NCBI GenBank assembly: GCA_017305515.1
Contig: JAFKKP010000302.1
Coordinates: 1-62,404, forward strand
From: Hyphomicrobiales bacterium
Lineage (GTDB): Bacteria > Pseudomonadota > Alphaproteobacteria > Rhizobiales > Xanthobacteraceae
Reading direction: 5' to 3'
Length of the DNA: 62,404 nucleotides
Both the position numbers and the translations under genes were made by a program. Under the pieces are notes generated by a model. The model was not told the origin of the DNA and did not search any database. It saw only the letters and a list, made by a program, of their open reading frames with translations. The stretch's first letter is position 1. Every line of letters starts with the position of its first letter. Below, one piece after another: positions 41,976 through 49,980 of the stretch.

Positions 41976-43130
41976 TTGAGCATCAAGGGAAAAGCCTACA
42001 TCGCCGGGATTTACGAGCATCCCACGCGCCATGCGCCGGATAAATCGACCGCACAACTGCACGCCGAATGCGCCAAAGGCGCGCTTGAGGACGCAGGCCT
42101 GTCGAAGCACGACGTGGACGGCTATTTCTGCGCGGGCGACGCACCCGGCGGCATTCTGACGATGGCCGATTATCTCGGCCTGCCGAAACTGCGCCATCTG
42201 GATTCGACCGAAACCGGCGGCTGTTCTTACATCATCGCGCTCGGCCACGCCGCACAGGCCATTGCCGCCGGCAAGTGCTCGGTCGCGCTGATTACGCTCG
42301 CCGGAAAGCCGCGCACCGCGCCGATGCCGCCGCGCGTGTACGGTCCCGAACTTGATTTCGAGATCGCCTATGCGCAAACGACTCACAACGCCTACGGCAT
42401 GTGCGCGATGCGCCACATGCACGATTTCGGCACCACCAGCGAGCAACTGGCATGGGTGAAGGTCGCGGCCTCGCATCACGCGCAATACAATCCGCACGCG
42501 ATGCTGAAGGACGTCGTCACCGTCGAGGACGTCCTCAACTCGCCGCTGATTTCCGATCCGCTGCATCGTCTCGACTGCTGCGTAGTTTCCGACGGTGGCG
42601 GTGCACTCATCGTCACCACGCCGGAGATCGCGAAGAAACTGAAAAAGCCGCAGGTGCGCCTGATCGGCCACGGCGAATCCGCAAAAGGTCCGAACGGCGG
42701 CCGCGACCTCGATCTCACTTATTCCGCCGGCGTGCGAACGGGTCCCACGGCGTTCGCGGAGGCGGGCATCACGCCGAAAGACATCAAGTATGCGTCGATC
42801 TACGACAGCTTCACGATTACAGTTGTCTTCCAACTCGAAGATCTCGGCTTCTGCAAAAAGGGTGAGGGCGGAAAATTCGTCGCCGACGGCAATCTGATCT
42901 CAGGCGTCGGCAAACTGCCGTGGAACACCGACGGCGGGGGGCTGTGCAACAATCATCCGATCAACCGCGGCGGTATCACGAAAATCATCGAAGCGGTGCG
43001 GCAGTTGCGCGGCGAGGCGCATCCGAAGGTGCAGGTGCCGAATTGCGATCTTGCGATTGCGCACGGCACCGGCGGATTGCTCGGCGTGCGTCACGCGGCA
43101 TCCACTGCGATCCTGGAGCGCGTGTCATGA
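41976..43130 (+). CDS. Thiolase-fold protein, probably lipid-transfer-protein/aldolase type
   Basis: A 384-residue thiolase-superfamily protein from a TTG start at 41976 (GGAGAAG upstream). Cys83 in ETGGCSYIIALGHAAQ sits where the acyl-accepting Cys is expected. The usual GHP..GASG block reads NHPINRGG, and the C-terminal CxG reads HGTGG. These changes resemble SCP2/Ltp2-type proteins that act as retro-aldolases with a DUF35 partner. The stop overlaps such a partner gene here. A classical acetyl-CoA acetyltransferase is therefore less likely, but not excluded. Confidence 0.82.
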   Translation: MSIKGKAYIAGIYEHPTRHAPDKSTAQLHAECAKGALEDAGLSKHDVDGYFCAGDAPGGILTMADYLGLPKLRHLDSTETGGCSYIIALGHAAQAIAAGKCSVALITLAGKPRTAPMPPRVYGPELDFEIAYAQTTHNAYGMCAMRHMHDFGTTSEQLAWVKVAASHHAQYNPHAMLKDVVTVEDVLNSPLISDPLHRLDCCVVSDGGGALIVTTPEIAKKLKKPQVRLIGHGESAKGPNGGRDLDLTYSAGVRTGPTAFAEAGITPKDIKYASIYDSFTITVVFQLEDLGFCKKGEGGKFVADGNLISGVGKLPWNTDGGGLCNNHPINRGGITKIIEAVRQLRGEAHPKVQVPNCDLAIAHGTGGLLGVRHAASTAILERVS

Positions 43131-43516
43131 CCGAGGCAAAAAAATATCCGGCGCCCGTCGAGAATCCGGAGACTACGCATTTCTGGCAAGCCGCGCGCGA
43201 GGGCAAGCTGCTGTTCCGCCGCTGCACGAAGTGCAAGGAGCCGCATTATTTCCCGCGCTCGATCTGTCCATTTTGTGATAGCGGCGAAACCGTTTGGGAA
43301 GAAAGCAAAGGCGAGGGCACGATCTATTCCTACAGCCTGATGCGCAAATCGCCGACCGGACCCTATGCCATCGGCTATGTCACGCTCGACGAAGGCCCGT
43401 CGCTGCTGACGAATTTCGTCGATACCGAATTGACGGCCTTGAAGATCGGCCAGCGCGTCAAGCTCGTGTGGAAGCCGACCGACGGCGCGCCGCTGCCGTT
43501 CTTCACGCCGAAATAA
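43127..43516 (+). CDS. Zn-ribbon OB-fold protein (DUF35/ChsH2-like)
   Basis: A 129-residue protein with a zinc ribbon (CTKC and CPFC, about residues 34-51) followed by an OB fold (YSYSLMRKSPTGPYAIGYV). DUF35 proteins bind acyl-CoA and pair with thiolase-fold or MaoC partners, as in steroid side-chain degradation. The start at ATG 43127 overlaps the thiolase stop by 4 bases, supporting a physical complex. Confidence 0.88.
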   Translation: MTEAKKYPAPVENPETTHFWQAAREGKLLFRRCTKCKEPHYFPRSICPFCDSGETVWEESKGEGTIYSYSLMRKSPTGPYAIGYVTLDEGPSLLTNFVDTELTALKIGQRVKLVWKPTDGAPLPFFTPK

Positions 43517-43525
43517 GGAGCGCGC

Positions 43526-44386
43526 ATGCCGATCAAATACGATGAGGCGATGGCGCTGAAAAACCTGGGCCAGCAATATGCATGGACCGACCGCGAGGTG
43601 ATGCTCTACGCAGTCGGCATCGGCATGGGCGCCGATCCGATGGATGAGAAGGAATTGTCGTTCGTCAACGAGGGTTACTTCACGCCGCGCGAATTGAAAG
43701 TGGTGCCGACCTACGCGTCCGTCGCCGCGTGGGGCGCGCAGGCGGGCGTGCTCGACATCAACCGCCTGATGGTGGTGGACGGCGAACGCGACATCACCTT
43801 TCACAAGCCGCTGCCGGTGAAAGCGAACATCACGGTCGATTCCTCGATCCTCGGCATCTTCGATAAGGGTAAAGATAAGGGCGCGGTGATTTTGCGCCAA
43901 AACGTGCTCAAGGACGAGAAGGGCGAGAAGCTCGCGACCATCGTCGCGTCAACCTTCGCGCGCGGCGACGGCGGCTTCGGTGGACCGGGCGACGGCCAGC
44001 CAGAGCCGCATGCGATTCCCAAGCGCGCGCCCGACATGAGCGTCGATATTTCCACACGACCCGATCAGGCGCTGATCTATCGATTGTGCGGCGACAGAAA
44101 CCCGCTGCACTCGGATCCGGAATTTGCCAGGCGCGCCGGCTTCGACCGGCCGATTTTGCACGGCATGTGCACCTATGGTTTGAGTTGCCGCGCGGTGCTA
44201 CAAACTTATGCGGACTACGATCCGCATGCGTTCAAACAGCACGTCACGCGGTTTTCGTCGCCGGTGTTTCCGGGCGAGACCGTGTCGTTCGATCTGTGGC
44301 GCGACGGCAACGTGATCTCGCTGGAAGGCCGCGTGAAGTCGCGCAACGTCACCGTAATCCGCAACGGCAAGACGGTGTTGGGGTAA
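43526..44386 (+). CDS. MaoC-family enoyl-CoA hydratase (double hotdog)
   Basis: A 286-residue type-2 enoyl-CoA hydratase. The C-terminal hotdog has the full hydratase-2 motif YRLCGDRNPLHSDPEFA, with Asp190, Asn192 and His195. The N-terminal hotdog lacks it, as in eukaryote-like double-hotdog hydratases. It adds water across trans-2-enoyl-CoA. It lies 9 bases after the DUF35 gene, so the product probably supplies the beta-hydroxyacyl-CoA used by the thiolase/DUF35 pair. Confidence 0.88.
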   Translation: MPIKYDEAMALKNLGQQYAWTDREVMLYAVGIGMGADPMDEKELSFVNEGYFTPRELKVVPTYASVAAWGAQAGVLDINRLMVVDGERDITFHKPLPVKANITVDSSILGIFDKGKDKGAVILRQNVLKDEKGEKLATIVASTFARGDGGFGGPGDGQPEPHAIPKRAPDMSVDISTRPDQALIYRLCGDRNPLHSDPEFARRAGFDRPILHGMCTYGLSCRAVLQTYADYDPHAFKQHVTRFSSPVFPGETVSFDLWRDGNVISLEGRVKSRNVTVIRNGKTVLG

Positions 44387-44387
44387 A

Positions 44388-44462
44388 CGTCATTGCGAGC
44401 GTAGCGAAGCAATCCAGTTTTGTTTATGGATTGCTTCGTCGCTATCGCTCCTCGCAATGACG
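44388..44462. repeat. 75-bp palindromic repeat (GTCATTGCGAG type)
   Basis: The left arm, CGTCATTGCGAG to AGCGAAGCAATCCA, and the right arm, TGGATTGCTTCG to CTCGCAATGACG, are complementary with few mismatches around a short AT-rich loop. It lies directly after the MaoC stop and before the DapA-like gene. From memory, this type is widely dispersed in proteobacterial intergenic DNA; it may act as a terminator or RNA-processing site. Confidence 0.85.
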
Positions 44463-44484
44463 GCAAGAAGGAAGAAAAGATTCG

Positions 44485-45417
44485 ATGAAACTCACTCCCG
44501 ACGCCAGCGGCACCTTCGCTATCGCCCCGACGCCGTTTTTCGACGACGGACGGATCGATTATGAATCGATCGACCGGCTGACGGATTTTTACGGCAAGGT
44601 CGGCTGCAACGGCGTCACCGTGCTCGGAATCTTAGGCGAAGCGCCGAAGCTGGAAGGCAACGAATCGCTTGAAGTCGCCACGCGTTTCATCAAGCGCAAT
44701 CCGAAATTGCAGATCATCGTCGGCGTCTCCGCGCCGGGTTTTGCGTCGATGCGTAGTCTTGCACAGGCGTCGATGGATGCCGGTGCAGCCGCGGTGATGA
44801 TCGCGCCGCCGCCGCATCTGCGCACCGACGACCAGATCACGAGCTACTTCAAGCAGGCGGCAGAAGCCATCGGTGACGACATCCCGTGGGTGTTGCAGGA
44901 TTATCCGCTGACGCTGACAGTCGTTATGACGCCGGCTGTGATCCGCAAGATCGTGATGGATTCCAAATCCTGCGTCATGCTCAAGCACGAGGACTGGCCG
45001 GGACTGGAAAAAATTTCCACGCTTCGCAACTGGCAGAAGGACGGCTCGCTGCGGCCGATGTCGATTCTCACCGGCAACGGCGCGCTGTTTCTCGATTTCG
45101 AGATGGAGCGCGGTGCGGATGGCGCGATGACCGGTTACGCGTTTCCGGAATTGCTGATCGACGTGGTGACAAAAATCAAAAAGGGCGACCGCGACGGCGC
45201 GCACGATATTTTCGACGCGCATCTGCCGCTCATTAGATACGAGCAGCAGCCGGGCGTTGGATTGAGCGTGCGCAAATATGTTCTGAAAAAGCGCGGATTG
45301 CTTTCGTCCGACGCGCAGCGCAAGCCCGGCTCGTCGATGACTGCGGCTGCGCGCGCGGAAGTCGATTATCTGCTGTCGCGCGTGGCGCGCACCGACAAGC
45401 GCGCGGCGCTGAAATGA
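44485..45417 (+). CDS. DapA-family aldolase/lyase
   Basis: A 310-residue (beta/alpha)8 Schiff-base aldolase of the dihydrodipicolinate synthase family. Lys167 (VMLKHEDWPG) is the likely Schiff-base lysine and Tyr140 (LQDYPL) the conserved tyrosine. The usual GTTGE block reads GILGEAP. Given the neighbours, a catabolic 2-oxoacid aldolase is more likely than lysine biosynthesis. AAGGAAG lies upstream. The stop overlaps the NUDIX ATG. Confidence 0.85.
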   Translation: MKLTPDASGTFAIAPTPFFDDGRIDYESIDRLTDFYGKVGCNGVTVLGILGEAPKLEGNESLEVATRFIKRNPKLQIIVGVSAPGFASMRSLAQASMDAGAAAVMIAPPPHLRTDDQITSYFKQAAEAIGDDIPWVLQDYPLTLTVVMTPAVIRKIVMDSKSCVMLKHEDWPGLEKISTLRNWQKDGSLRPMSILTGNGALFLDFEMERGADGAMTGYAFPELLIDVVTKIKKGDRDGAHDIFDAHLPLIRYEQQPGVGLSVRKYVLKKRGLLSSDAQRKPGSSMTAAARAEVDYLLSRVARTDKRAALK

Positions 45418-46193
45418 GCGAGCCCGACAGGAAGGCGCTGCGCATCGCGTCTACCGTTTTGTTGCTGCGCGACGGCAGCGATGGCATGGAAATTTTCATG
45501 GTGCAGCGGAACCGCGCCATCGAATTCGCCTCCGGCGCTCTTGTTTTCCCCGGCGGCAGCATCGACCCGAACGATTACGAGATTGCCGAAACGCTCGCGA
45601 CCAATCTGCCCAATGAACTCGCTGCGATCCGCGTCGCAGGCGTGCGCGAGACATTCGAGGAAAGCGGCATGCTCCTTGCGCGGGCGAGGGGGTCTGACGC
45701 GCTGGTCTCGGCGGAGATCGCGAACAAGGTCGGCCCGCTGCGAGCGGCGGTCGACAAGGGCGAGGTGAAATTCTCCGCAATCCTGAACGAGCACGATCTC
45801 GTCCCCGCAATCGATCTCCTTGTGCCGTTTGCGCACTGGATCACGCCCGTCAATCTGCCGAAACGCTTCGATACGCATTTTCTGCTCACGCTCGCGCCGA
45901 AGGATCATGTCGGCAGGCACGACGGCCACGAGTCGGTGGGTTCGATCTGGCTGACGCCACGCACGGCGCTCGACGGTGCGGAGAGCGGACGCTTCACGCT
46001 GCCGTTCCCGACCGTCCGCAATCTCATCAAGCTCGACAAACTGAAAACCGCGAAGGCCGCGATGGACCACGCGCAGACGACGCCCGTCGTCACCGTGATG
46101 CCGGAACTGACGCGCAACGAGAACGGTGGCAGCCGCCTGAAAATTCCCAAGGACGCCGGTTACGACGGCGAAGTGTTCGATTTTCAGGTGTAG
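45414..46193 (+). CDS. NUDIX hydrolase
   Basis: A 259-residue NUDIX protein. The box is split by an insertion: GGSIDP (48-52) and, after about 18 residues, RETFEESG (78-85), which holds the metal-binding glutamates. The inserted form resembles NUDT7/NUDT19 CoA or acyl-CoA diphosphatases, which would fit an acyl-CoA cluster. It is coupled to the DapA-like gene by a 4-base overlap. Confidence 0.83.
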   Translation: MSEPDRKALRIASTVLLLRDGSDGMEIFMVQRNRAIEFASGALVFPGGSIDPNDYEIAETLATNLPNELAAIRVAGVRETFEESGMLLARARGSDALVSAEIANKVGPLRAAVDKGEVKFSAILNEHDLVPAIDLLVPFAHWITPVNLPKRFDTHFLLTLAPKDHVGRHDGHESVGSIWLTPRTALDGAESGRFTLPFPTVRNLIKLDKLKTAKAAMDHAQTTPVVTVMPELTRNENGGSRLKIPKDAGYDGEVFDFQV

Positions 46194-46223
46194 GAATGCA
46201 TGCCCGTTCACGCGCTCGTGAAT

Positions 46224-46237
46224 CGCGGTTAACCGCG
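46224..46237. promoter_or_regulatory. Perfect 14-bp palindrome, possible operator
   Basis: CGCGGTTAACCGCG is a perfect palindrome 29 bases before the small Gln/Ala-rich gene. Its centre GTTAAC gives TTAA-N7-TCAA as a poor CtrA match. A dimeric regulator site is possible but unproven. Confidence 0.35.
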
Positions 46238-46266
46238 CGTCAATCGGTCGCGGCTATGCTTGGCCC

Positions 46267-46476
46267 ATGAGCGCAATCGGCAGTTCGACATCCGCGTCGT
46301 CGCAGACCTCCCAGCAACTCGCGCTGGCCCAGGCGCAGGCCCAGCTGGCCGCCGATCAGGCCGCCAAGGCCGCAGCCGACGTCATCAAGGCCGATCAGAA
46401 GGCTGTAGATGATGCCGAACAGGCGCAACAGTCCCAGCAGACGCAGAGCGCAAACCTCGTCGACATCAAAGCCTGA
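46267..46476 (+). CDS. Small Ala/Gln-rich coiled-coil protein
   Basis: A 69-residue protein. Its Ser/Thr-rich start is followed by a continuous helix (LALAQAQAQLAADQAAKAAA) with heptad-like spacing and a Gln-rich end. There is no signal peptide. Similar short proteins occur in Bradyrhizobium, but I know of no function. The ribosome-binding site is weak. Composition alone could mislead, so confidence is moderate. Confidence 0.6.
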   Translation: MSAIGSSTSASSQTSQQLALAQAQAQLAADQAAKAAADVIKADQKAVDDAEQAQQSQQTQSANLVDIKA

Positions 46477-46503
46477 TCGGGTCGCCGCGCGAAAAATTCG
46501 CGG

Positions 46504-46962
46504 CTATTTGCACGCCGGATAGCCGAAGCGTTTGATAATGACGCTTCCGGGTATCGAGTGGAATTCAAACGTATCCATGAAATGGTTGTCGGTGACGTAC
46601 TGGCGTAGCGCGGCATTATAGGTGCTGCGCATCTGCTCCGTGGTGGCGATGCTAATTCCCGCGCCACGCGTGCCGCCGGCATGAAACAAAAGCGTCGCGC
46701 CGGGCGTCACGCAGACATTCTTGATCGACAGAAACATCGTGCAGGCCGACTGACAGTGGCTGTCGATGCGGAAGCGTTCACCCGACGCGTTGTATTGCTG
46801 GATCACGAACAGGAATTTATTGAACGTCGCCGCGTCAGGTGCGCCCATGCCCATGCGCAGCGACGACACCGAGCCGTCGGCGGCGGCCGGCGCAGCCGCG
46901 AAGCATGCGCCGAGAAAAGTAGCGATCCTCAATGCGCGCTTTAATCGCTTCGGTGCGAGCAA
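46504..46962 (-). CDS. Periplasmic ClpP/crotonase-like hypothetical protein
   Basis: A 152-residue exported protein with a signal peptide ending PAAA. Its core has SGERFRIDSHCQSACTMFLS, then CVTPGATLLFHAGG. Ser72 and His94 fit the ClpP-like Ser/His arrangement seen in COG3904-type proteins. Cysteines flank the serine. A paralogue with the same pattern is encoded at 47894 on the other strand. Proteolytic activity has not been shown for this family as far as I know. Confidence 0.72.
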   Translation of the reverse strand: MLAPKRLKRALRIATFLGACFAAAPAAADGSVSSLRMGMGAPDAATFNKFLFVIQQYNASGERFRIDSHCQSACTMFLSIKNVCVTPGATLLFHAGGTRGAGISIATTEQMRSTYNAALRQYVTDNHFMDTFEFHSIPGSVIIKRFGYPACK

Positions 46963-47000
46963 TGGTGCCTCCCATTTCGCATCTGTCGTGCGTTATGGGC

Positions 47001-47288
47001 TTACTGTATTTGCTTTTTGTGACGCCGGCGGATCACAGGCGCGTCAACATCGCCCTGCTGGCGATAATATTGCAGCCGCCAATTCGGCGCGCACGAGCCT
47101 GCCAGCCCAACCGCGTTGGCCCAGCATTGCTCCATCGAGACGTAATTGCATTCCTCGACCGCGCCGATGCGCCCCGCGACGCGGCTCATGCAGAACGGAT
47201 AGTTTCCGGAGGCAGCGGAGGCGGGGGCGGCGTAGAGCGAGAGCACGACCGCAAAGGCCGCCAGCAGCGGCGTGACTGAAATCCGCAT
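47001..47288 (-). CDS. DUF3551 secreted protein
   Basis: A 95-residue protein with a signal peptide (ending APASA). It has the DUF3551 pattern YPFCM, VEECNYVSMEQCWANAVG and GSCAPNW, with four cysteines. The family is abundant in Bradyrhizobium and its function is unknown. It lies between the ClpP-like gene and tRNA-Arg, all on the reverse strand. Confidence 0.82.
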   Translation of the reverse strand: MRISVTPLLAAFAVVLSLYAAPASAASGNYPFCMSRVAGRIGAVEECNYVSMEQCWANAVGLAGSCAPNWRLQYYRQQGDVDAPVIRRRHKKQIQ

Positions 47289-47308
47289 TTGAATTCCCGC
47301 TCGTCTGT

Positions 47309-47385
47309 TGGCGCGCTCGGAGAGATTCGAACTCCCGACCCTCGGAATCGAAATCCGATGCTCTATCCAGCTGAGCTACGAGCGC
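47309..47385 (-). tRNA. tRNA-Arg, anticodon TCG
   Basis: On the reverse strand a 77-base cloverleaf begins GCGCTCGTAGCTCAGC and ends CGAGCGCGCCA, with CCA encoded. The acceptor stem GCGCTCG/CGAGCGC pairs perfectly. The anticodon arm TCGGA-TTTCGAT-TCCGA gives anticodon TCG, reading CGA. The T arm carries GTTCGAATC. No gene overlaps it. Confidence 0.96.
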
Positions 47386-47574
47386 GTTGGCGCACCATAG
47401 CGGAGCGGACGGGCGATGCCAGTCCGGATCGGACCTCAAATACCTTTTTCCAGCGACTTTGACGCGCCTCTTAGACCGCTCACAGTTCGCCCGGACACCG
47501 TTTGTTAACGCCGCGCGCAAGCGTGTGTTCGGCGGAAGGGTCTCCCGTGTTAAAGAGGCAGACGGGAGATACCC

Positions 47575-47772
47575 ATGATCGGTCTCGTGAAGGTCTCCGA
47601 CGTTCTGGCTGCGAGCGACGGCGTGAAGCCGCCCGCGACGATCGACACTGCCGACGGTTCTGCAACAAAGTATTGGGCGCATCGCCTCAATATATCGTCC
47701 ACGGAACTGTTCTCGGCCATCGAGAAGGTCGGCCCGTCGGTCGCTGCGATCCGGCGGCATCTGCACAAATAG
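47575..47772 (+). CDS. DUF3606 small protein
   Basis: A 65-residue cytoplasmic protein ending KYWAHRLNISSTELFSAIEK and VGPSVAAIRRHLHK, the DUF3606 pattern (W, then a helix-turn-helix-like segment). GGGAGAT precedes the ATG. The function of the family is unknown. Confidence 0.8.
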   Translation: MIGLVKVSDVLAASDGVKPPATIDTADGSATKYWAHRLNISSTELFSAIEKVGPSVAAIRRHLHK

Positions 47773-47893
47773 CCGCTCTTCCTGCGCGTTTTGGCTGTCC
47801 CCGGCGGCCAGACCGCATGTTTAACGAATTGCAAACACAGTCTCGCCAGAGTTGCGGTGTTAGTCGGTTGCGTTCCTTGTGTGTTGCGGTTCG

Positions 47894-48340
47894 ATGCGCA
47901 TCGTTTCATTCGTCATTCTTGGATTGCTTGCGATTTGCGCGCCCGCGCAGGCCGATCTGCGCATCACGCGCGATCACGGCGGCTATGTCGAGGAATACAA
48001 GGCGAAGTACGAGCGCATCGCCAAAAGCGGCGAGCGCGTCATCATCGACGGCATCTGCAATTCGGCGTGCACGCTGGTGTTCGGCATCGTGCCGATGAAC
48101 AGGATTTGCGTCACGCCGCGCGCCAGCGTCGGCCTGCACCATGCCTATTACGACAAATCGTTTACGTTCGGCATCAAGGTCAACAGCACGGAGGGGACAT
48201 CGGATCTGATGTCGTATTATCCCGCCACGCTGAAATCCTGGATTGGGCGCAACGGCGGCCTCACCAACGAGATGAAGAAGATCAGGAACGGGCGCGACCT
48301 CTGGACAATCGTCGATCCTTGCCCCGAGGAATTTTTCTAG
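47894..48340 (+). CDS. Periplasmic ClpP/crotonase-like hypothetical protein (paralogue)
   Basis: A 148-residue protein with a signal peptide (ending APAQA). The core SGERVIIDGICNSACTLVFG and CVTPRASVGLHHAYY matches the 46504 gene in order and spacing: Ser57 and His82 take the Ser/His positions, and CNSAC matches CQSAC. The start is ATG 47894. The C-terminal half differs from the paralogue. An exported ClpP-like fold is inferred. Confidence 0.72.
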   Translation: MRIVSFVILGLLAICAPAQADLRITRDHGGYVEEYKAKYERIAKSGERVIIDGICNSACTLVFGIVPMNRICVTPRASVGLHHAYYDKSFTFGIKVNSTEGTSDLMSYYPATLKSWIGRNGGLTNEMKKIRNGRDLWTIVDPCPEEFF

Positions 48341-48344
48341 GCGA

Positions 48345-48737
48345 TCACATCATCAGATAGACGATCCGCCCCAGCGCCCCGAGCAACAGCGCAATCGCCG
48401 CCGCGCCCTGAATGCCGAAGCCCGCGAACCGCTTGTTCGGCGCTCTGGTGTAGCCGATGAAATAAAGAATCCGCCCCACGATCCAGATCGCGCCGAGCGC
48501 CGCCGCCCAGTCGGCGTTCCAGTAAATCGCGAACAGCCACATCGAGGGCAGGAAGATCGGCAGCCACTCGATCGTGTTCATGTGTCCGCGAACGGCGTTT
48601 TCCAGATCGGGATGGCCGGTCATCGTCGGCGGGAAAATGCCGACCTTGCCGTGCGTGCGCGCGACGACGGTGGCCATGCCAAACAGCATCAGGCTGCACG
48701 CAAGCGTGACGAGTGCGACGGGATAATACCGCTCCAT
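48345..48737 (-). CDS. MAPEG family membrane protein
   Basis: A 130-residue protein with four hydrophobic spans and the MAPEG pattern GHMNTIEWLPIFLPSMWLFA and IWIVGRILYFIGYTRAPNKR. Eukaryotic relatives are glutathione transferases or leukotriene synthases. It is followed on the same strand by the upstream-lying glutathione-dependent formaldehyde dehydrogenase gene; a shared glutathione theme is suggestive only. Confidence 0.88.
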   Translation of the reverse strand: MERYYPVALVTLACSLMLFGMATVVARTHGKVGIFPPTMTGHPDLENAVRGHMNTIEWLPIFLPSMWLFAIYWNADWAAALGAIWIVGRILYFIGYTRAPNKRFAGFGIQGAAAIALLLGALGRIVYLMM

Positions 48738-48759
48738 GATAGGTCTCCGTTGTGTTGGC

Positions 48760-49887
48760 TCAGAACGTCACCACGCCGCGAATGGATTTGCCGGCCTTCA
48801 TCAGATCGAACGCCTTGTTGATGTCGTTGAGCGGCATGACGTGGGTAATCATCGGGTCGATCTGGATTTTGCCCTGCATGTACCAGTCGACGATTTTAGG
48901 AACATCGGTTCGTCCCCGCGCGCCGCCGAATGCCGTGCCTTTCCACACGCGTCCGGTGACGAGCTGAAATGGGCGCGTGGAAATTTCAGCACCTGAAGGC
49001 GCAACACCGATGACGATGGATTGTCCCCAGCCGCGATGGCACGCCTCCAGCGCCTGCCGCATCACCGTGACATTGCCGGTGCAGTCGAACGTGTAGTCCG
49101 CGCCGCCGATCTGATCGGCCCCATGCTTTGTCATGTTGACGAGGTGAGGGACCAGATCCTTGCCCACTTCGGTCGGGTTGACGAAATGCGTCATGCCGAA
49201 CCGCTCGCCCCATGCCTTGCGCTCGGGATTGATGTCGACGCCGATAATCATGTCCGCGCCCGCAAGCCGCAGACCCTGAATGACGTTCAGCCCGATGCCG
49301 CCGAGACCAAATACAATTGCCTTCGCGCCGATCTCCACTTTCGCCGTGTTGATAACCGCGCCGATGCCGGTGGTGACGCCGCAGCCGATGTAGCAGACCT
49401 TGTCGAACGGCGCGTCCTCGCGGATTTTCGCCACCGCAATTTCCGGCAGCACCGTGTAGTTCGCGAATGTCGATGTACCCATGTAGTGATGGATCGGTTT
49501 TCCGCCCATCGAGAAACGCGAGGTGCCGTCCGGCATCAGGCCCTGGCCCTGCGTCGCGCGGATCGCCGTGCAGAGATTGGTCTTGCGCGAGAGGCACGAC
49601 GGACACTGGCGGCATTCCGGCGTGTAGAGCGGAATGACGTGATCGCCTTTTTTTAAGCTGGTGACGCCGCGTCCGACATCGACGACGATGCCTGCGCCTT
49701 CATGGCCGAGGATCGCGGGGAACAGCCCTTCGGGATCGGCGCCCGACAGCGTAAATTCATCGGTGTGACACACGCCGGTCGCCTTCACCTCGACCATCAC
49801 CTCGCCCTCGCGCGGGCCTTCCAGTTGAACAGTGGTGATTTCCAGCGGCTTTCCTGCGGCTGTGGCGACGGCGGCGCGAACGTCCAT
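48760..49887 (-). CDS. frmA: S-(hydroxymethyl)glutathione dehydrogenase (class III ADH)
   Basis: Oxidises the formaldehyde-glutathione adduct with NAD+, and also reduces S-nitrosoglutathione. The start at ATG 49887 (GAGGAAA upstream) gives 375 residues. Catalytic-zinc ligands are Cys40 and His62 plus a Cys in [10 protein letters not shown]. The structural-zinc cysteines are 92, 95, 98 and 106. The NAD-binding GLGGIGLN follows. S-formylglutathione hydrolase is not next to it. It is divergent from the EamA gene across 93 bases. Confidence 0.95.
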   Translation of the reverse strand: MDVRAAVATAAGKPLEITTVQLEGPREGEVMVEVKATGVCHTDEFTLSGADPEGLFPAILGHEGAGIVVDVGRGVTSLKKGDHVIPLYTPECRQCPSCLSRKTNLCTAIRATQGQGLMPDGTSRFSMGGKPIHHYMGTSTFANYTVLPEIAVAKIREDAPFDKVCYIGCGVTTGIGAVINTAKVEIGAKAIVFGLGGIGLNVIQGLRLAGADMIIGVDINPERKAWGERFGMTHFVNPTEVGKDLVPHLVNMTKHGADQIGGADYTFDCTGNVTVMRQALEACHRGWGQSIVIGVAPSGAEISTRPFQLVTGRVWKGTAFGGARGRTDVPKIVDWYMQGKIQIDPMITHVMPLNDINKAFDLMKAGKSIRGVVTF

Positions 49888-49980
49888 GATGTTTCCTCGT
49901 GATTGCAGCGCACGGGGCATGGCGGCCCGGCGCTTTTGGCGATTGCCGCATAGCATAGGATCGGGCATGCAGTCGCGCAA

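Noticed and set aside
40508..41986. 492-residue reverse ORF inside the oxidoreductase gene
   Set aside because: Antisense shadow with no start signal or motif.
47309..47385. Integrated element at tRNA-Arg
   Set aside because: I find no integrase and no direct repeat of the tRNA 3' end within the flanking kilobases.
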